From assembly GCA_902786285.1 (NCBI GenBank), contig CADABX010000001.1:101750-165749 (forward strand): a DNA stretch of 64,000 nucleotides, in the 5' to 3' direction. The notes under the pieces were generated by a model, which was not told the DNA's origin, searched no databases, and saw only the letters and a list, made by a program, of their open reading frames with translations. Position 1 is the stretch's first letter. The number at the start of each line of letters is the position of its first letter. The position numbers and the translations under genes were made by a program. Positions 12,001 to 19,039 of the stretch are shown one piece after another. Source of the stretch: Oscillospiraceae bacterium. Its GTDB lineage: Bacteria > Bacillota > Clostridia > Oscillospirales > Acutalibacteraceae.

Positions 12001-12168
12001 CAGATCCCAGCCGTTCTTGAGGTCATCATACACGTTGGTGATCGTGTTGAGAAGTGATCTCGCCTGCGTCGAAGCGTCTGCACCGAGCACGGTGAAGCAG
12101 ACCGAGACGCTTGTCACGATCATCATGATGGCCAGCAAGCAACTTAATGCTTTCTTTCCAAGTTTCAT
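1..12168 (-). CDS. Giant secreted modular protein, 3' end outside window
   Basis: The frame is open from an ATG at 12168 (AGGAGG 8 bases upstream) to base 1 with no stop: at least 4,056 residues. The first ~30 residues are a signal peptide (MKLGKK, then a hydrophobic run ending near VLGADA). The rest is mostly alpha-helical, Leu/Ile-rich sequence without membrane segments or enzymatic motifs that I recognise. It is built of large modules. A signature resembling GGDGYDRFIVPVFEALG recurs near 61-120, 2405-2480, 4690-4755, 6880-6940 and 8660-8710, and a second one (LLVDLLSWYKV-like) near 1210, 3490, 6020 and 7840. There are calcium-loop-like motifs at about residues 460 (DTNGNGIPDKQD) and 3820 (DKDSDGKVTWAE, a good EF-hand loop). 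A surface or extracellular structural/adhesive role is inferred only. I do not recognise the family, and any cell-wall anchor would lie beyond the window. Confidence 0.85.
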   Translation of the reverse strand, partial: MKLGKKALSCLLAIMMIVTSVSVCFTVLGADASTQARSLLNTITNVYDDLKNGWDLAHAAEPDTSRVPAIDAGTVWKVEVDGYHSGWMQTAQAFYNFVQVYCNNDSKTYSQAVDQAIAYMQSNNGLSATSNPSLTDVTNFLSYFKFNGTTSDVTLNIGTGYDILAWAPNIANIETNRTYYTTTVHFDTTGGNINPAGCTWNQTTVMDPEANDQLTVADIKQALQDCVRDDAFKTWFNLDFDNMEVDEIMALVQGPTSCSNTLSAFSLVAQLSGSASDAELWDAYVAPQVGKTWEETNDWVQNGLMGAIYKAYAADYTEQLNAIMAEDTSAYTGAQKRDYYNRFVQICLNLENQQDYQFNNIFEQILPLMADGFYNKADGLGSIHSDLWVSSASTVGAALAAAKKNVAKQFASEYADAFMELVDREVPSYDRSSEKQAAAWLNNTSTGNAWDGVDESQYHDGDYLDTNGNGIPDKQDAEAFVTAATAMIANVDGDILPYGSFGDISTSFGTVPNPNHNNSLNTITEDGYNTILAKIKSAQISANGASAFLGKAQADAFMKSTILKGQTQENLQNIYTDFSALYSTIKSTKDAGGELFALVFGNGWKTDGTDEENNAFNTASLAAAEEAFKAYSDYDHLIKTTAIDRLYTKLDTIVNKYYGSSGARYYTFEAIIEAYGNLEITPANLFNWLDGTGVPYVAQAGEHTQSELQTLYNSATSAYNSANTFKTNLRQLITARGSGAGADIEIQKYLFGVGGIAQQTYGWRSSVNAIKVDNITAAVNSVGLKNYSNASDATIRTLLSSAVTDLDAILVSDDVGSILDELVTVDVKDDQGNIVYEADGVTPKKQGLLGKWKQAYTFLDTSTGQNKTVAVGDDIKNLREFLINLIVDMLYNGKLLNTLFETIYPAIGGMITDGVWTNADPIDISVAYIYMQGLSGILRRGLPVSPHLFGTRDVGDGDVKWSYFYDGQHLPYNYSNVITAVNTATRFTDKAACWSAAALGWHTQDVSFWTKTGRTAEQTSRSTGFPYLGRGSVGAFDVSQSQVVDWTAMETNPQNTWKLDARNPQTLYYALAAMFGPLGAVLRTALTGASSNVESNVGVGSNRLDVNLRLSGDNLYTRLFEPLYWLLGINNYVSKSQIQSDTETEQAFGQCYVIKQSKGYGRDLWQHIFEPLIQWMEGTLFVKPVATILDILPNLLAMLDDNQLVPKLKNISIIFKVLSFDVYTLKLGDVLDIEALLRDKVGIDLSTGIDGVLQGLIGCTAKTNVSQVPIGDDEHKSLMKYNKETGEVSETEVASYKKGNTTYYFTDCGLLTQTLYNLLGDGLLDWLYSKTNTGAANAIANNKKSAVPLSLPVNRLLAAGSVTSKALEDGYTHWKIATQPGVVLLEVLRWIADDGTWYKILPLLSGLITSEPDPETGEEPTDIMGMVGRILDGNADNVMAILIDLLNEYKVTTKTYTDTIATNYQNFQRKDPSEVLLEVVTPNTKWRSKFQLGEYLDTILADNGTDRNGNNTFDLKMAKANKATESLDKIINGLVPLIGQILSNIEALKPIIEKYGLTEIVDRIISGDLDNLEDAVSEILCSNELVDILMDLLFGSHVPTTDEETGETNDNIGILSKLIADTDILGRVVNLTRRIDLDISPKGFYNAATGAGPAAATGVRSASIAQWISGQATKLGKSIDDLSWAEMSFNRATDDIDWLGITNQTGIARYNKLKGFLEAFLQPLAPILNLILTGEPITLADKLTIRGGFGYSEGIVPIFEAFGLKDTDACVYQFQFNNSVYTTNSFTAANLETINWNNLKGNNRFVPMAKSPLDALLTGIGQVLYGENNLKGLLKNPITVLGSVLPNLAYFMYKQVGSDTTNLSIAVQNLIAPVLQLLKIVDPVLERIIALDIEGLLNKYLDLETLLNELLSRLISGAKENAYSTYRETLDFAALAADGSTYAELLPTKRYHATANTNVKFTYFTAAPGQLLITLLRQVLSPDLVIFLGDTIMKIFTDMGVQTAYDVESNQRIQGIITNIVNNLNTLAKAADGADHDYSAKRVDILTGLIIDLLTEYSPDGSEYYFYEYMNKVDSEITATMQSDAWNEYYIENHGYDWDSVAVDEDGEKLFTKQDVEDAIANLDYVIQKALPDVLSALYDEGMISLDFLTGVEDYNNGSGLWALLKGLLSTNVLTDDFINMVANGLFGLIGGASGTLDAVMNILTSAGINFTAANFYKIATGTGLVSYMKYGFDENTIDADAGTAKIGGTTVDFDWAQIIENHYKDGEGNINWKYQTYEDSDLLIPGPDGKPVKLSEKEKDEEGNEVDKKEYNEATGQYEIVYAKSLTASEYPFVKDGGKYVYTYTDAEGKEQEYKSDYNFLKAFIIAKDEDGEETGDPIICPTEAQLEASHNEYKLTVKVNKDATPYWSWNLDSITSGTSEEQFLAKKDSFLHDIWLMISPLEDVFAALFAGKDLVLFKDPTNENDPGALRIKGVDGYANVFVPLFNALGLEQILDYINTNPADASKPTGETMLEYINRVSGRTGDQQIKADLLSAEDYQKLLNGQMTYNNESGMEACIKYIANDVLGFVEIVTTFPIATLTQALPTLAYFLYADGLTTLVENLLIPVTTLTNIIGWNIPGSEDPIAGILTLKIDEILAAVLEGVISMMRGDEQVSWEAIQNLLQSKVEYNETTGEIETNYVGERPNFTQTIFRLLSSLEFDLSGILKPKDAPEDDTTDYTHSIVFFLYVPGKTEADPPILDGKAVEAQAKAKLAEAAEADAAQAATLKDDAAALRADALRTFIKSIAAIGDSYGDLTDENYPMGSTKPAGYEGDVNNLVRIDSKGQVSVSKAEVLMFLVTFIKKNTTIMEMIGNLLGKDITDEDYEDDVLDEVLTNVFNNPEALVDLIVDLLTGYKVKGGGEIVLADVESETHYEFYEDAGYNTLEEVLAENKRVLDENPDAGKDELVSEISRVKTSAAIDNLDNLVGTILNLFKDQLLAVDDPATEADETGLLIKLGLTPDTDLTLKNIVSKLITSKLLSDDMLNDLVSMLINTLGTGSSTNIINVIVKVLDGAGYSFTPQTVKGNVSQLSSIIGSHKKWNEVAADNLEFVYEYVTGTNDDGEETTAKVYSATEGLTSALIDLATGKITEDTTVGVEKTLRPVMVMEDKKDPDTGEVIKDEDGNPVQVATDKQQQTVRIHVEWGLNNLTDAKEGLDTLVNLVWSLIKPLHGVFELLFTGNHLEIYDKIKIEGLEGYQTVILPLLQALAIDKLYKADASKIRTDSNELYLAAGLTKPEDFMKAVYGETATITEDPTTHIYKLTADTDDSDNNYKLILDTLVDAIWALVESLCDRPVNTLLIILPHLARFLISNGADKIIENLLAPVTTITDKIKAIYKIDIMGMLKDMLKGIVENANKQEDDGDEDAPATPGGNGSAGAKFAQYLLDVIEDAETPEKPDNSELVQEIFEPLIEDEDAPAAPKPNMAPRKAPGDASDDNTTILDILQELIDSVSITISKDEETGTETKLVLSDILPDTIFIDLASCAWLFAHHSMKEYAEFTEIERLVRGEGDDQVTILNRRDGTLKRDPVTETESYVVDRETVLLEVLNWIVFNDGIRGLVEGLLKINYANLGVNEELGDHFDLDDPKTDYLMAVLIYSIFNDAEPVERLLVDLLSWYKVEYKPARVQSEYPELEAKIAQETGIDYEAADIKKDELEALPSQIDTLVAGIIPAVIDLLPEGTLGGLTISGSTTQEMVENLLVGLMKDSGEGEDFKAGLATKLVGLLVNAIGGNETITNVIGMLPEIVDGLDLTLEHFMKSNAFETYFGKVDNEGKLIYDKDSDGKVTWAEAYDRLKTAKVYEDNTIIEAGDDETATTEGNVTTITDKNDATKVHYVITVSGSANDQTVVTLDGKGEFVSKTRTVKADGYGWLYTYNEEDEITGVTAYVLDDNKIVKTEKDGDDYKIVYEKDDDGNVTTTPVYEYEINLSNTNSFGITDYNSVLDLISQILTPLVPVLRMLFTEEDLIILDGVHITGGDGYDRFIVPVFEALGIPDIKDKVTFKALDDTAYAKQV

Positions 12169-12181
12169 TGTGATTCCTCCT

Positions 12182-12532
12182 TGAATCATAATTGTGTATA
12201 TGCTTAACATAGGAATTCCCTATAATAAACCCGGATTTTACCCGCATTTTTTGGTGAAAACCTAAAAAAGGGCAGAATTCACCGATAGAGACACCTATAA
12301 CTGTACCAAGTATACACCTTAAAAAAAAGCAATGCAATATTTTTTTTTATATCTTTTTATTTTCTACATTTTGAATAAACCGCCGGTTTTCCGTTTGTGA
12401 AGATTGACTTTGCGTGGTTGACAAATTTGTCATAGATGTTTCCCGCCTGTTGCAAACTGTCTGCTTTTTTGCCGTACGCGCCCGGCCGCCGGGCAAGCCA
12501 AACACGCATCCCGCCCCACAAGCGGGCAAAAG
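12182..12532. other. Intergenic region upstream of the giant gene
   Basis: About 350 bases without a convincing gene. The part next to the giant gene is A/T-rich and should hold its promoter, but I cannot fix -35/-10 boxes with confidence. A perfect 12-base palindrome (GACAAATTTGTC) lies at 12420-12431 and could be an operator. A GC-rich inverted repeat (GCCCGG...CCGGGC) lies near 12479-12494. Confidence 0.4.
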
Positions 12533-12556
12533 AAAAACCCGCCGAAGCGGGTTTTT
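12533..12556 (-). terminator. Rho-independent terminator of the InlB-repeat gene
   Basis: AAAAACCCGC-CGAA-GCGGGTTTTT forms a perfect 10-bp stem with a 4-base loop. It starts 15 bases past the stop of the gene ending at 12571, and a T-run follows on the minus strand. Confidence 0.85.
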
Positions 12557-12570
12557 CAAAACAGGGTTTA

Positions 12571-15500
12571 TCAATAGTTTGCGTCCGGGCAGCAGCGGAA
12601 TTCGCCGGTGATGAGCTTGATGATCTTGTGGAAGAAGCGGAAGATGCTCGGCCACAAGCCGCTCTTATGGCAGGTACAGTCGCAGCCGTGTCCGCTCGGG
12701 CGGGTCACAGTGAGCACTGCGCCGCCCGTGATGCGGCCGTTTTCGTCAACGGTGATGGTGCCGGAGGCGCTGTTGATGCCGTTGCCGTCGATCTCAATGC
12801 GGTAGGTCTTGGCTTCGGGCACCTGAACAACAGCTTTGCCGCTGCCGTCGGTCACGCCGGAAGCGACCAGCGTGTTGCCGTCATAGACGCGTACGTTGGC
12901 GCCGGAGACCGGGTTGCCGTTGCTGTCTTTCACATTGATGGTCAGGTTAATCATGCCGGTCTTGTCGAGCACGACGCGATCCTGAATGTGGCAGACGGAG
13001 CATTCACGCAGCTCATAGCCGTCGGTCGTTGCGGTCGGGTTCACGCGCTCAAGCACGGTCCAGGTATGACCGTTGGCCTTGCCGTTCGCGATGGAATAGC
13101 TGTAGCCGCAGGCGCAGGTGTAAACCGTCTTGGCAGGATTCGTGCAGTCTGCCGGGGTGTTGGTGATCGCATAGTTGTGCGCTTCCTGAACAAGCACCGG
13201 ACGGATGACCAGATCGGACGTCACGTTGGTCGGCTCCTGATCCCAGCCGGTCACTTTCCAGTGGCCGTTGGAATCTGCCTTTCTGGTGGGCGCGGGCAGT
13301 GCGGGCGCCTGTGCGCTGACGTCGCTGCCGCCGGCAACGTTGGTCAACGTCTTCACGGCAACGTAGTCGCTGCCGCCGCGGTCAGCCCAAACGACGGTGT
13401 AGGTCTTGGGCGTTGCAGTGAACACGGCGATGTAGTTTTCGTCACCCTTGCAGATGATCTTCGCAACGATGTCGCCGGTGGCTTCCCACTTGCCGGTTTC
13501 TTCGTTCTTCACAGCCTTCTTCCAGCCTGCGAAGGTGTAGGTCGCGGTCGCGTCTTCGTCCTTGGTCGGCGCGGTTACCTCGAGTTCCTCGTTGTAATGC
13601 GCATAACCGTTGATGTAAACACGTGTGGTGCCGTCATCCTTATAGAATGCCAGCGTGTAGTTGACAAAGTGTTCGTCATAGGTTGCAATCAGCGTCACGT
13701 CCTCAGCAATTGCAAACGTATCCTTCAGAACGTCGCCGGTGGCTGTCCACTCGTTGTCCGCGTTCTTCTCGGCCTTCTTCCAGCCTGCGAAGGTGTAGCG
13801 GTAGGTTTCGTCCGCCGCCTTGGTCGTGTCGGGCTTCGAAACAGTGTTCAGCGTGCTGTTCTTGGCAACCGTTACCGGTTCCGAAGCAACGCCGTTGACC
13901 ACGAAGGTCACGGTCACGTTGCCGACCGGATCTGTGAAGTCACGCTTTTCGGTTTCGTCGCAGCGGCTGCACTTATAGACGGTGTAGCCCTGAACCGGTT
14001 CGCTGCCGTTCCAGGACGGCGCGATGGTTTCCACGAACACGGAGAAGTCATGGCCCTTCGCATTCGTATCGCGCTCTTCCGCAACGACGGCAGGATGATA
14101 CAGGCAATACTGAACCTCGTGTCCCTTTTCGGTGCAGGTTGCCTCTTTGGTTTCAACCCATGTGCCGGAAGGAATGTGTCCGGTCGGCGCAAGGTCGTCA
14201 ACCTTCTGTTCGTGCGCTTCGTTCCAACGGCAGACACGATAGGTCCAGCCGGCTTCTTCGCAGGTTGCGGGGTGGTTCGCGCTATAGACTGTGGTGCTCC
14301 AACGGTGCGCGTTTTCGTCGATCGGAAGCTCTTCGGTCTGCTCCAGACCGCACTTCTCGCAGAAGCGGTTCCGTTCGCCTTTGGCGCTGCAGGTGGCAGC
14401 CGTCTTCACAACCCAGTCACCCCAGGTGTGTTCGCCGGTTGCAATCAGATCTTCATATTCATGTGCGCGAAGGTCTTCTGTTGATGTGTATGTTGCAATC
14501 TCCTCACCGCAGCGGCGGCAGGTGATCGTGACAGAGCCGTTTTCGACGCAGGTCGGCTGCTTGATGCGGATCTTTTCGCTGTGGCCGAGCGCCGGGGTTT
14601 CGGTGGCTGGGGTCAGCGTCTTGCCGCACAGACGGCAGACGTCATAGCTCGAGCCCTTTTCGGTGCAGGTCGCGGCGGTTGCAACAGCCTTCGGGCTGTG
14701 GCTGCCGATGATCTGAACCACGCGGCGGCTCATGTTGCCGGCTTCGTCATAGGCGGTAATCGTGTATTCGCCCGCTTCGTTCAGCTTGTTGGAAACGGTT
14801 TCCAGCTCTTCGCCGCCCTTGGAGATGAAGTAGTAGGAGCCTGCGTCAACCGCAATGGTGACCTCGGTGCAGAACTTCGTCTGGGTTTCAGGTGCAGCAG
14901 CAGGCGTCACATCCGGGTTCAGCGCGGCATCAAAGCCGGTGTCGGTAATGGTGATTACGGGCGCCGTGCCGTCGTATTTCAGCGGTGCGGTGCTGATGTA
15001 GAACGTGTTGCCGCAACGGTCCACGATCTTCACATAGATGATGAAGCTTTCGCCGTCCTCAACATCGATCTCGTTCGCAACCTGGCTGACGATATCGCTG
15101 AAGTTCGCCTCGGTCGCGCCGGGGTTCTGCTCATGATATTCCGCATAGTTGAAGCAGTTGTACCAGCCGCCGGAGGTTTCGTCCCCGGTCACGGTGGCAG
15201 GATCCACTGTCGTCTTGGAGGCATGGATATAAATGTCTCCGGTCTGGCTGCCGGCGCCTGCAGCGTTGTAGGTCAGTTCCTGATAATCATCTGCGTCTGC
15301 GCCCTCGGGGATCGCGGTCACGATTTCCTTGGTTGTCTTGTTGAAGTAGTAGGTCGTCACTTCCGCTGTATCGGCGGTGTTGATGATGAACGTGCTCTGG
15401 CCGGCGGTGAGGACTTCAGCCGCAGTGTCGGAAATCGTCATCCACTTGTTGCCCTTGACCATGATGCGGCCGGTCGGGGCCACGCCGTCGGTCAGCATCG

Positions 15501-18500
15501 GCAATGTAACGGTGCCTTCCTTTTTGCAGACCGGGCACATGATCGCGGCTTCGCCTTCCTGGAAGAAGGTCGGTGCAACCGTGGTTTCAACCACTTCATA
15601 TTCGTGCGGGTTCTGGGAGAACTTCGCCTTCACGGTGATGTCCTTTTCAATCGAATAGTCATCGGCCAAAATAGACGTGCCGAATTCTCCGGTTTCTTCG
15701 TCTTTCAGCAGCCAGCCTTTCAGCGAGTAGTGTACGTTATCGTCAGAACTCTTGACGGGCAGCGTACCAACGTTGACGTCTTTCAACAGCGTACCATAGG
15801 GGATCTTCTGCGTGCCGATCGTGCTTCCATCTTCATCGAGGAAGGTCACCGTCTTGACGTTCGCTTCCAATACGAACACCGGGATCAGTTCGATCTTACC
15901 CGCACGGTTTTCTGCGAGCCCTTCTCTGCTCATGTGATTTTCAGCGACCACGCGGTCTGCACGGGTCAGCACGTCGGGCGTGCCTTTATAGAGCCAACCG
16001 GCAAGGACATATTCCTTGTTCGGGTCTGAGCTATCAGGTGTGTTCGGTGCCTGATACGGCGCCGAAATCAGGGAGTTGTAAATGTAGGTTTCGTCCGGAC
16101 GGACTTTTTCGGTTGTGGGCGCAAAGTAGATGCCCTGTTTGCCGTTGATGGTGATGTTCTGCGCCGTGGTTGTCAGGTCAGGCTGATACCATGCCACGGT
16201 ATAGTAGACATAGCTCTTTCTGTAAAGCGCGGTGTAGGTCGCGTTGCCGTTCACTGTTTCGCTGACCGTCTTGTCCCAGCCGCGGAACTCATACTTATAG
16301 GTGTCGTCATCCGCACGGGTGGTATCAGTCGGAGGCGTAACTTCCTGACCGTATTCCAGTTCCTGCTTGTGGTCCGGCATCACGCCTTCTGCATCGGGCG
16401 TGCCATAGATGAAGTTGACGGTATAGATGATCGGTGTGCGGGTGAACTGTGCATAGACGGTTGTGCCGCCTTCGGGGACCTTCATGTTGCGGGTCGAGGT
16501 GATCGCCGGGGTGACCGGGTTTGCGCGATCATATTCCGTGGTTGCCCAGCCGCTGAATACATAACCCGTCGCGTATTCGTCGTCGTCCTTTGTCGGATCG
16601 GCGGTAATGCCCTCCGGCATATACGGGATGTTCTCCGCCGTGGTACCCTTCCAGGTCGCCAGCGTGCCGCTCTCGTCCGCATAGGTGATCGTATAGAGCG
16701 ACGCTGTGTCATACTGTGCGGTATAGGTCACGTTGTCGGTCGCGGTGCCTGCATATGCCGGCGCCCAGCCTGTGAAGGTGTATTCGTTGTCGTCGTCACG
16801 CCAGGTCCGGGTGACGTTGGCGTCCGCCGTCTGCTTCGCGGGAGTGACGCTCGTGCCGTGGTTGAAGGAGGTGTTGCCGTCGTTCAGCACGGTGCCGTCG
16901 TAGTCAACGAACTTGATGGTATAGTTTGCGGGCGTTGCGGTATACGTTGCGGTGAAGGTGCCGCTCGCCGTCACGGTTGCGCTCGGGGTGCCGCCCGACC
17001 AGCCGTTGAAGCTGTAGGTGTTGCCGATCGCGTTGCTGTAGGTCACGCCGGTCGGTGCGGTGCCGGTCAGCTTGCCGCCGGTGTAGCTTTCGGGCGCGGG
17101 AATCTCAATCGTTTCATTATAATGTTTGGTGTAAACGATTTGATTCGAAGCGTCATAGACCGTTGCGCCGGTCTCGTCGGTGCTGACGCCGACGAAGTTG
17201 AACGTCACGGTGTAGTCGATATACTTGCGGCCGTAAACGGCGACCCAGGTCTTGCTGCTGTAGACTTTATAGTCGGTCAGCGGGGTCTGCGCGTTGTTCT
17301 GCGGCACATAGGCGCCGGCGTCTTTGTCCCAATCCTGGAAATAGACGGTGTCGTTGCTGTTAACCTGCTCCGCCCAGCCGAGGAACGTATAGGTATAGGT
17401 CTTGCTCTCTTCCGTCGTTGCCGGGAAGGTTGCGGTCTTGTAGCCGTCGGCCTTATAGGTCAGGTTCGCGTTGCTGGTAGTCTCAGTGCCGTTCTTATAA
17501 GTAATAGTATACTTGGTTGGCGTGTTGCCCTTGATGCGATAAATCGCGCGGAACGTGGTATCGCCCTTCAAAACTGCAGTGGTATAGTTTTCGCCGACCA
17601 GCGCGCTGTTTTCGCCCTGGTGGTTGTTGCTCGCGTTGTCATACTGCTTCGCTTCCACAACTTCCCAATGGTCGAACTCATATTCATACGTGCCGTGGCT
17701 GGCGCCGGGTGCGTAGACATAGGAAGGATCATCGGGTTTAGCAGAAGCAGTCGTATAATCTGCTTTCTGATTATACTTGCCTGCTGCAGAAGTTTTCAGC
17801 ACAGTGCCGTCGTTGTTGATGTAGGTGACGTTGACGTTCTTTGCCCACCATGCGGCGTAAAATGTCTTATCCGTATAATTCAGATATGTGCTGGACGTAA
17901 TATTCCCAGTGTAACCACTGGAACTGGTCGTCGGCTTTGTCGCGCCATAATTATCAGTCTTTTGGCTGTCATAAACACCAATAAACTCATAACCGGCACG
18001 CTCACCGGCAGTTGCAACCGACTTTCCGGCATCGGTTGCACGGTTACCATAATAGGTAGTAAACGACGCTGTATGATTTGTCGTCAGCGTACCGCCATTG
18101 CCATTAAAAGCATAGGTATACTGTGGGTCGGTGAGTGTGTAGGTGGCTGTATTTGTTTTAGAACCGTATTTTGCAGTCACCGTCACCGTCTTGCTGTTTG
18201 TGTTGTTGCTCATTTTTGCGCCGTTGGCGATAGTTATAGTCGTAGAATCCGTTGCGCCCGAAGTGTTCGGCGTCCCAACGGTCGTGCCGGTGGTATAGTT
18301 CGCTGTGATTGTCGGCGAACCAGCTTTGCTCGTTGCAAGCCTGAACCCATACTGGTCAAGTGCATAAGACGTTACAGTAATTGTTGAACTATTAGTTTTT
18401 GGAATCGTCAAACTAGTCGGAGAGACAGAAACGTTGACGGAGGTAACTGCGGGGGCAGTACAGGTGACCGTGGACGTTGCACTCTTCCCTGAAGAACCAC

Positions 18501-18981
18501 TACCGTTCCAGCTTGTATCTGACGACATAGACCAACCGCCACCAGAAACACTGTATCCGCCTACCGAGCCGCTAGACCATGACACAGAGATCTTTTTTGA
18601 GCCAATAAGTGAACCATTCTTTTCCAACGTAGCGGACCAAGAAATACTGGTGGGCGTTCCTTGTACATTGGCAGTCAAAGTAAACGTACCGCTGTGTTCA
18701 CCACTGGAAAAGCTTGTTTTATTCAAGGTGGCGCTCGCGGTGCCAGTTCCGGTTCCGCCAATGGTGGATTTATTATATGTCACAGTTGCACTAAGACCGG
18801 AAGCGCCGTCGAAATTGCTTGGGGTGCTCCAATTATAAGTTATTGAAAGGGTACGAGTGTTGCCGGCCGTCGCCGCGTCCGCTTTTTCCGGCGCAACAAA
18901 CACCCACGCTGTGAGCAGCATAAGCGCAGCCATAAACACGGCAAGCGTGCGCTTGGTGTATGTTCTCATTGTTTTTTTCAT
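12571..18981 (-). CDS. Large secreted InlB B-repeat surface protein with Cys-rich C-terminus
   Basis: 2,136 residues. ATG at 18981 with AAGGAGG 9 bases upstream. Order of parts: signal peptide (to about residue 36, ending near EKADA); Ig-like region (about 40-290); a long series of InlB/Listeria-Bacteroides B-repeats (about 290-1190; recurring YTVTF...FxGW...xYTAxY); a mixed region; CxxC repeats of the form ATCTEKG...C-x2-CG (about 1460-1700); more B-repeats (about 1700-1960); a carboxypeptidase-regulatory-like fold (about 2020-2090); and a 40-residue tail with CDCTCHKSG, an aromatic/basic amphipathic stretch and CCPDANY at the very end. There is no LPxTG motif. B-repeat proteins are typically surface exposed; the binding partner cannot be told. 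The long plus-strand open frames over this gene are shadows. Confidence 0.85.
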   Translation of the reverse strand: MKKTMRTYTKRTLAVFMAALMLLTAWVFVAPEKADAATAGNTRTLSITYNWSTPSNFDGASGLSATVTYNKSTIGGTGTGTASATLNKTSFSSGEHSGTFTLTANVQGTPTSISWSATLEKNGSLIGSKKISVSWSSGSVGGYSVSGGGWSMSSDTSWNGSGSSGKSATSTVTCTAPAVTSVNVSVSPTSLTIPKTNSSTITVTSYALDQYGFRLATSKAGSPTITANYTTGTTVGTPNTSGATDSTTITIANGAKMSNNTNSKTVTVTAKYGSKTNTATYTLTDPQYTYAFNGNGGTLTTNHTASFTTYYGNRATDAGKSVATAGERAGYEFIGVYDSQKTDNYGATKPTTSSSGYTGNITSSTYLNYTDKTFYAAWWAKNVNVTYINNDGTVLKTSAAGKYNQKADYTTASAKPDDPSYVYAPGASHGTYEYEFDHWEVVEAKQYDNASNNHQGENSALVGENYTTAVLKGDTTFRAIYRIKGNTPTKYTITYKNGTETTSNANLTYKADGYKTATFPATTEESKTYTYTFLGWAEQVNSNDTVYFQDWDKDAGAYVPQNNAQTPLTDYKVYSSKTWVAVYGRKYIDYTVTFNFVGVSTDETGATVYDASNQIVYTKHYNETIEIPAPESYTGGKLTGTAPTGVTYSNAIGNTYSFNGWSGGTPSATVTASGTFTATYTATPANYTIKFVDYDGTVLNDGNTSFNHGTSVTPAKQTADANVTRTWRDDDNEYTFTGWAPAYAGTATDNVTYTAQYDTASLYTITYADESGTLATWKGTTAENIPYMPEGITADPTKDDDEYATGYVFSGWATTEYDRANPVTPAITSTRNMKVPEGGTTVYAQFTRTPIIYTVNFIYGTPDAEGVMPDHKQELEYGQEVTPPTDTTRADDDTYKYEFRGWDKTVSETVNGNATYTALYRKSYVYYTVAWYQPDLTTTAQNITINGKQGIYFAPTTEKVRPDETYIYNSLISAPYQAPNTPDSSDPNKEYVLAGWLYKGTPDVLTRADRVVAENHMSREGLAENRAGKIELIPVFVLEANVKTVTFLDEDGSTIGTQKIPYGTLLKDVNVGTLPVKSSDDNVHYSLKGWLLKDEETGEFGTSILADDYSIEKDITVKAKFSQNPHEYEVVETTVAPTFFQEGEAAIMCPVCKKEGTVTLPMLTDGVAPTGRIMVKGNKWMTISDTAAEVLTAGQSTFIINTADTAEVTTYYFNKTTKEIVTAIPEGADADDYQELTYNAAGAGSQTGDIYIHASKTTVDPATVTGDETSGGWYNCFNYAEYHEQNPGATEANFSDIVSQVANEIDVEDGESFIIYVKIVDRCGNTFYISTAPLKYDGTAPVITITDTGFDAALNPDVTPAAAPETQTKFCTEVTIAVDAGSYYFISKGGEELETVSNKLNEAGEYTITAYDEAGNMSRRVVQIIGSHSPKAVATAATCTEKGSSYDVCRLCGKTLTPATETPALGHSEKIRIKQPTCVENGSVTITCRRCGEEIATYTSTEDLRAHEYEDLIATGEHTWGDWVVKTAATCSAKGERNRFCEKCGLEQTEELPIDENAHRWSTTVYSANHPATCEEAGWTYRVCRWNEAHEQKVDDLAPTGHIPSGTWVETKEATCTEKGHEVQYCLYHPAVVAEERDTNAKGHDFSVFVETIAPSWNGSEPVQGYTVYKCSRCDETEKRDFTDPVGNVTVTFVVNGVASEPVTVAKNSTLNTVSKPDTTKAADETYRYTFAGWKKAEKNADNEWTATGDVLKDTFAIAEDVTLIATYDEHFVNYTLAFYKDDGTTRVYINGYAHYNEELEVTAPTKDEDATATYTFAGWKKAVKNEETGKWEATGDIVAKIICKGDENYIAVFTATPKTYTVVWADRGGSDYVAVKTLTNVAGGSDVSAQAPALPAPTRKADSNGHWKVTGWDQEPTNVTSDLVIRPVLVQEAHNYAITNTPADCTNPAKTVYTCACGYSYSIANGKANGHTWTVLERVNPTATTDGYELRECSVCHIQDRVVLDKTGMINLTINVKDSNGNPVSGANVRVYDGNTLVASGVTDGSGKAVVQVPEAKTYRIEIDGNGINSASGTITVDENGRITGGAVLTVTRPSGHGCDCTCHKSGLWPSIFRFFHKIIKLITGEFRCCPDANY

Positions 18982-19039
18982 AAGTGTAGTCCTCCTTAAG
19001 AAAAATCAAATTGGTTTGTGTGCGGGGGCCACCTCACCC

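Noticed and set aside
1300-12057. A 3,585-codon open frame on the plus strand
   Set aside because: It is in exact antisense register with the giant minus-strand gene, starts and ends at random points within it, has no ribosome binding site, and its His/Val/Gln/Arg-rich translation is what antisense reading of Asp/Asn/Leu/Ala-rich sequence gives.
12436-18387. Long plus-strand frames over the InlB-repeat gene (12436-14484, 14581-16029, 16369-18387)
   Set aside because: Antisense shadows of a gene with signal peptide, ribosome binding site and terminator.
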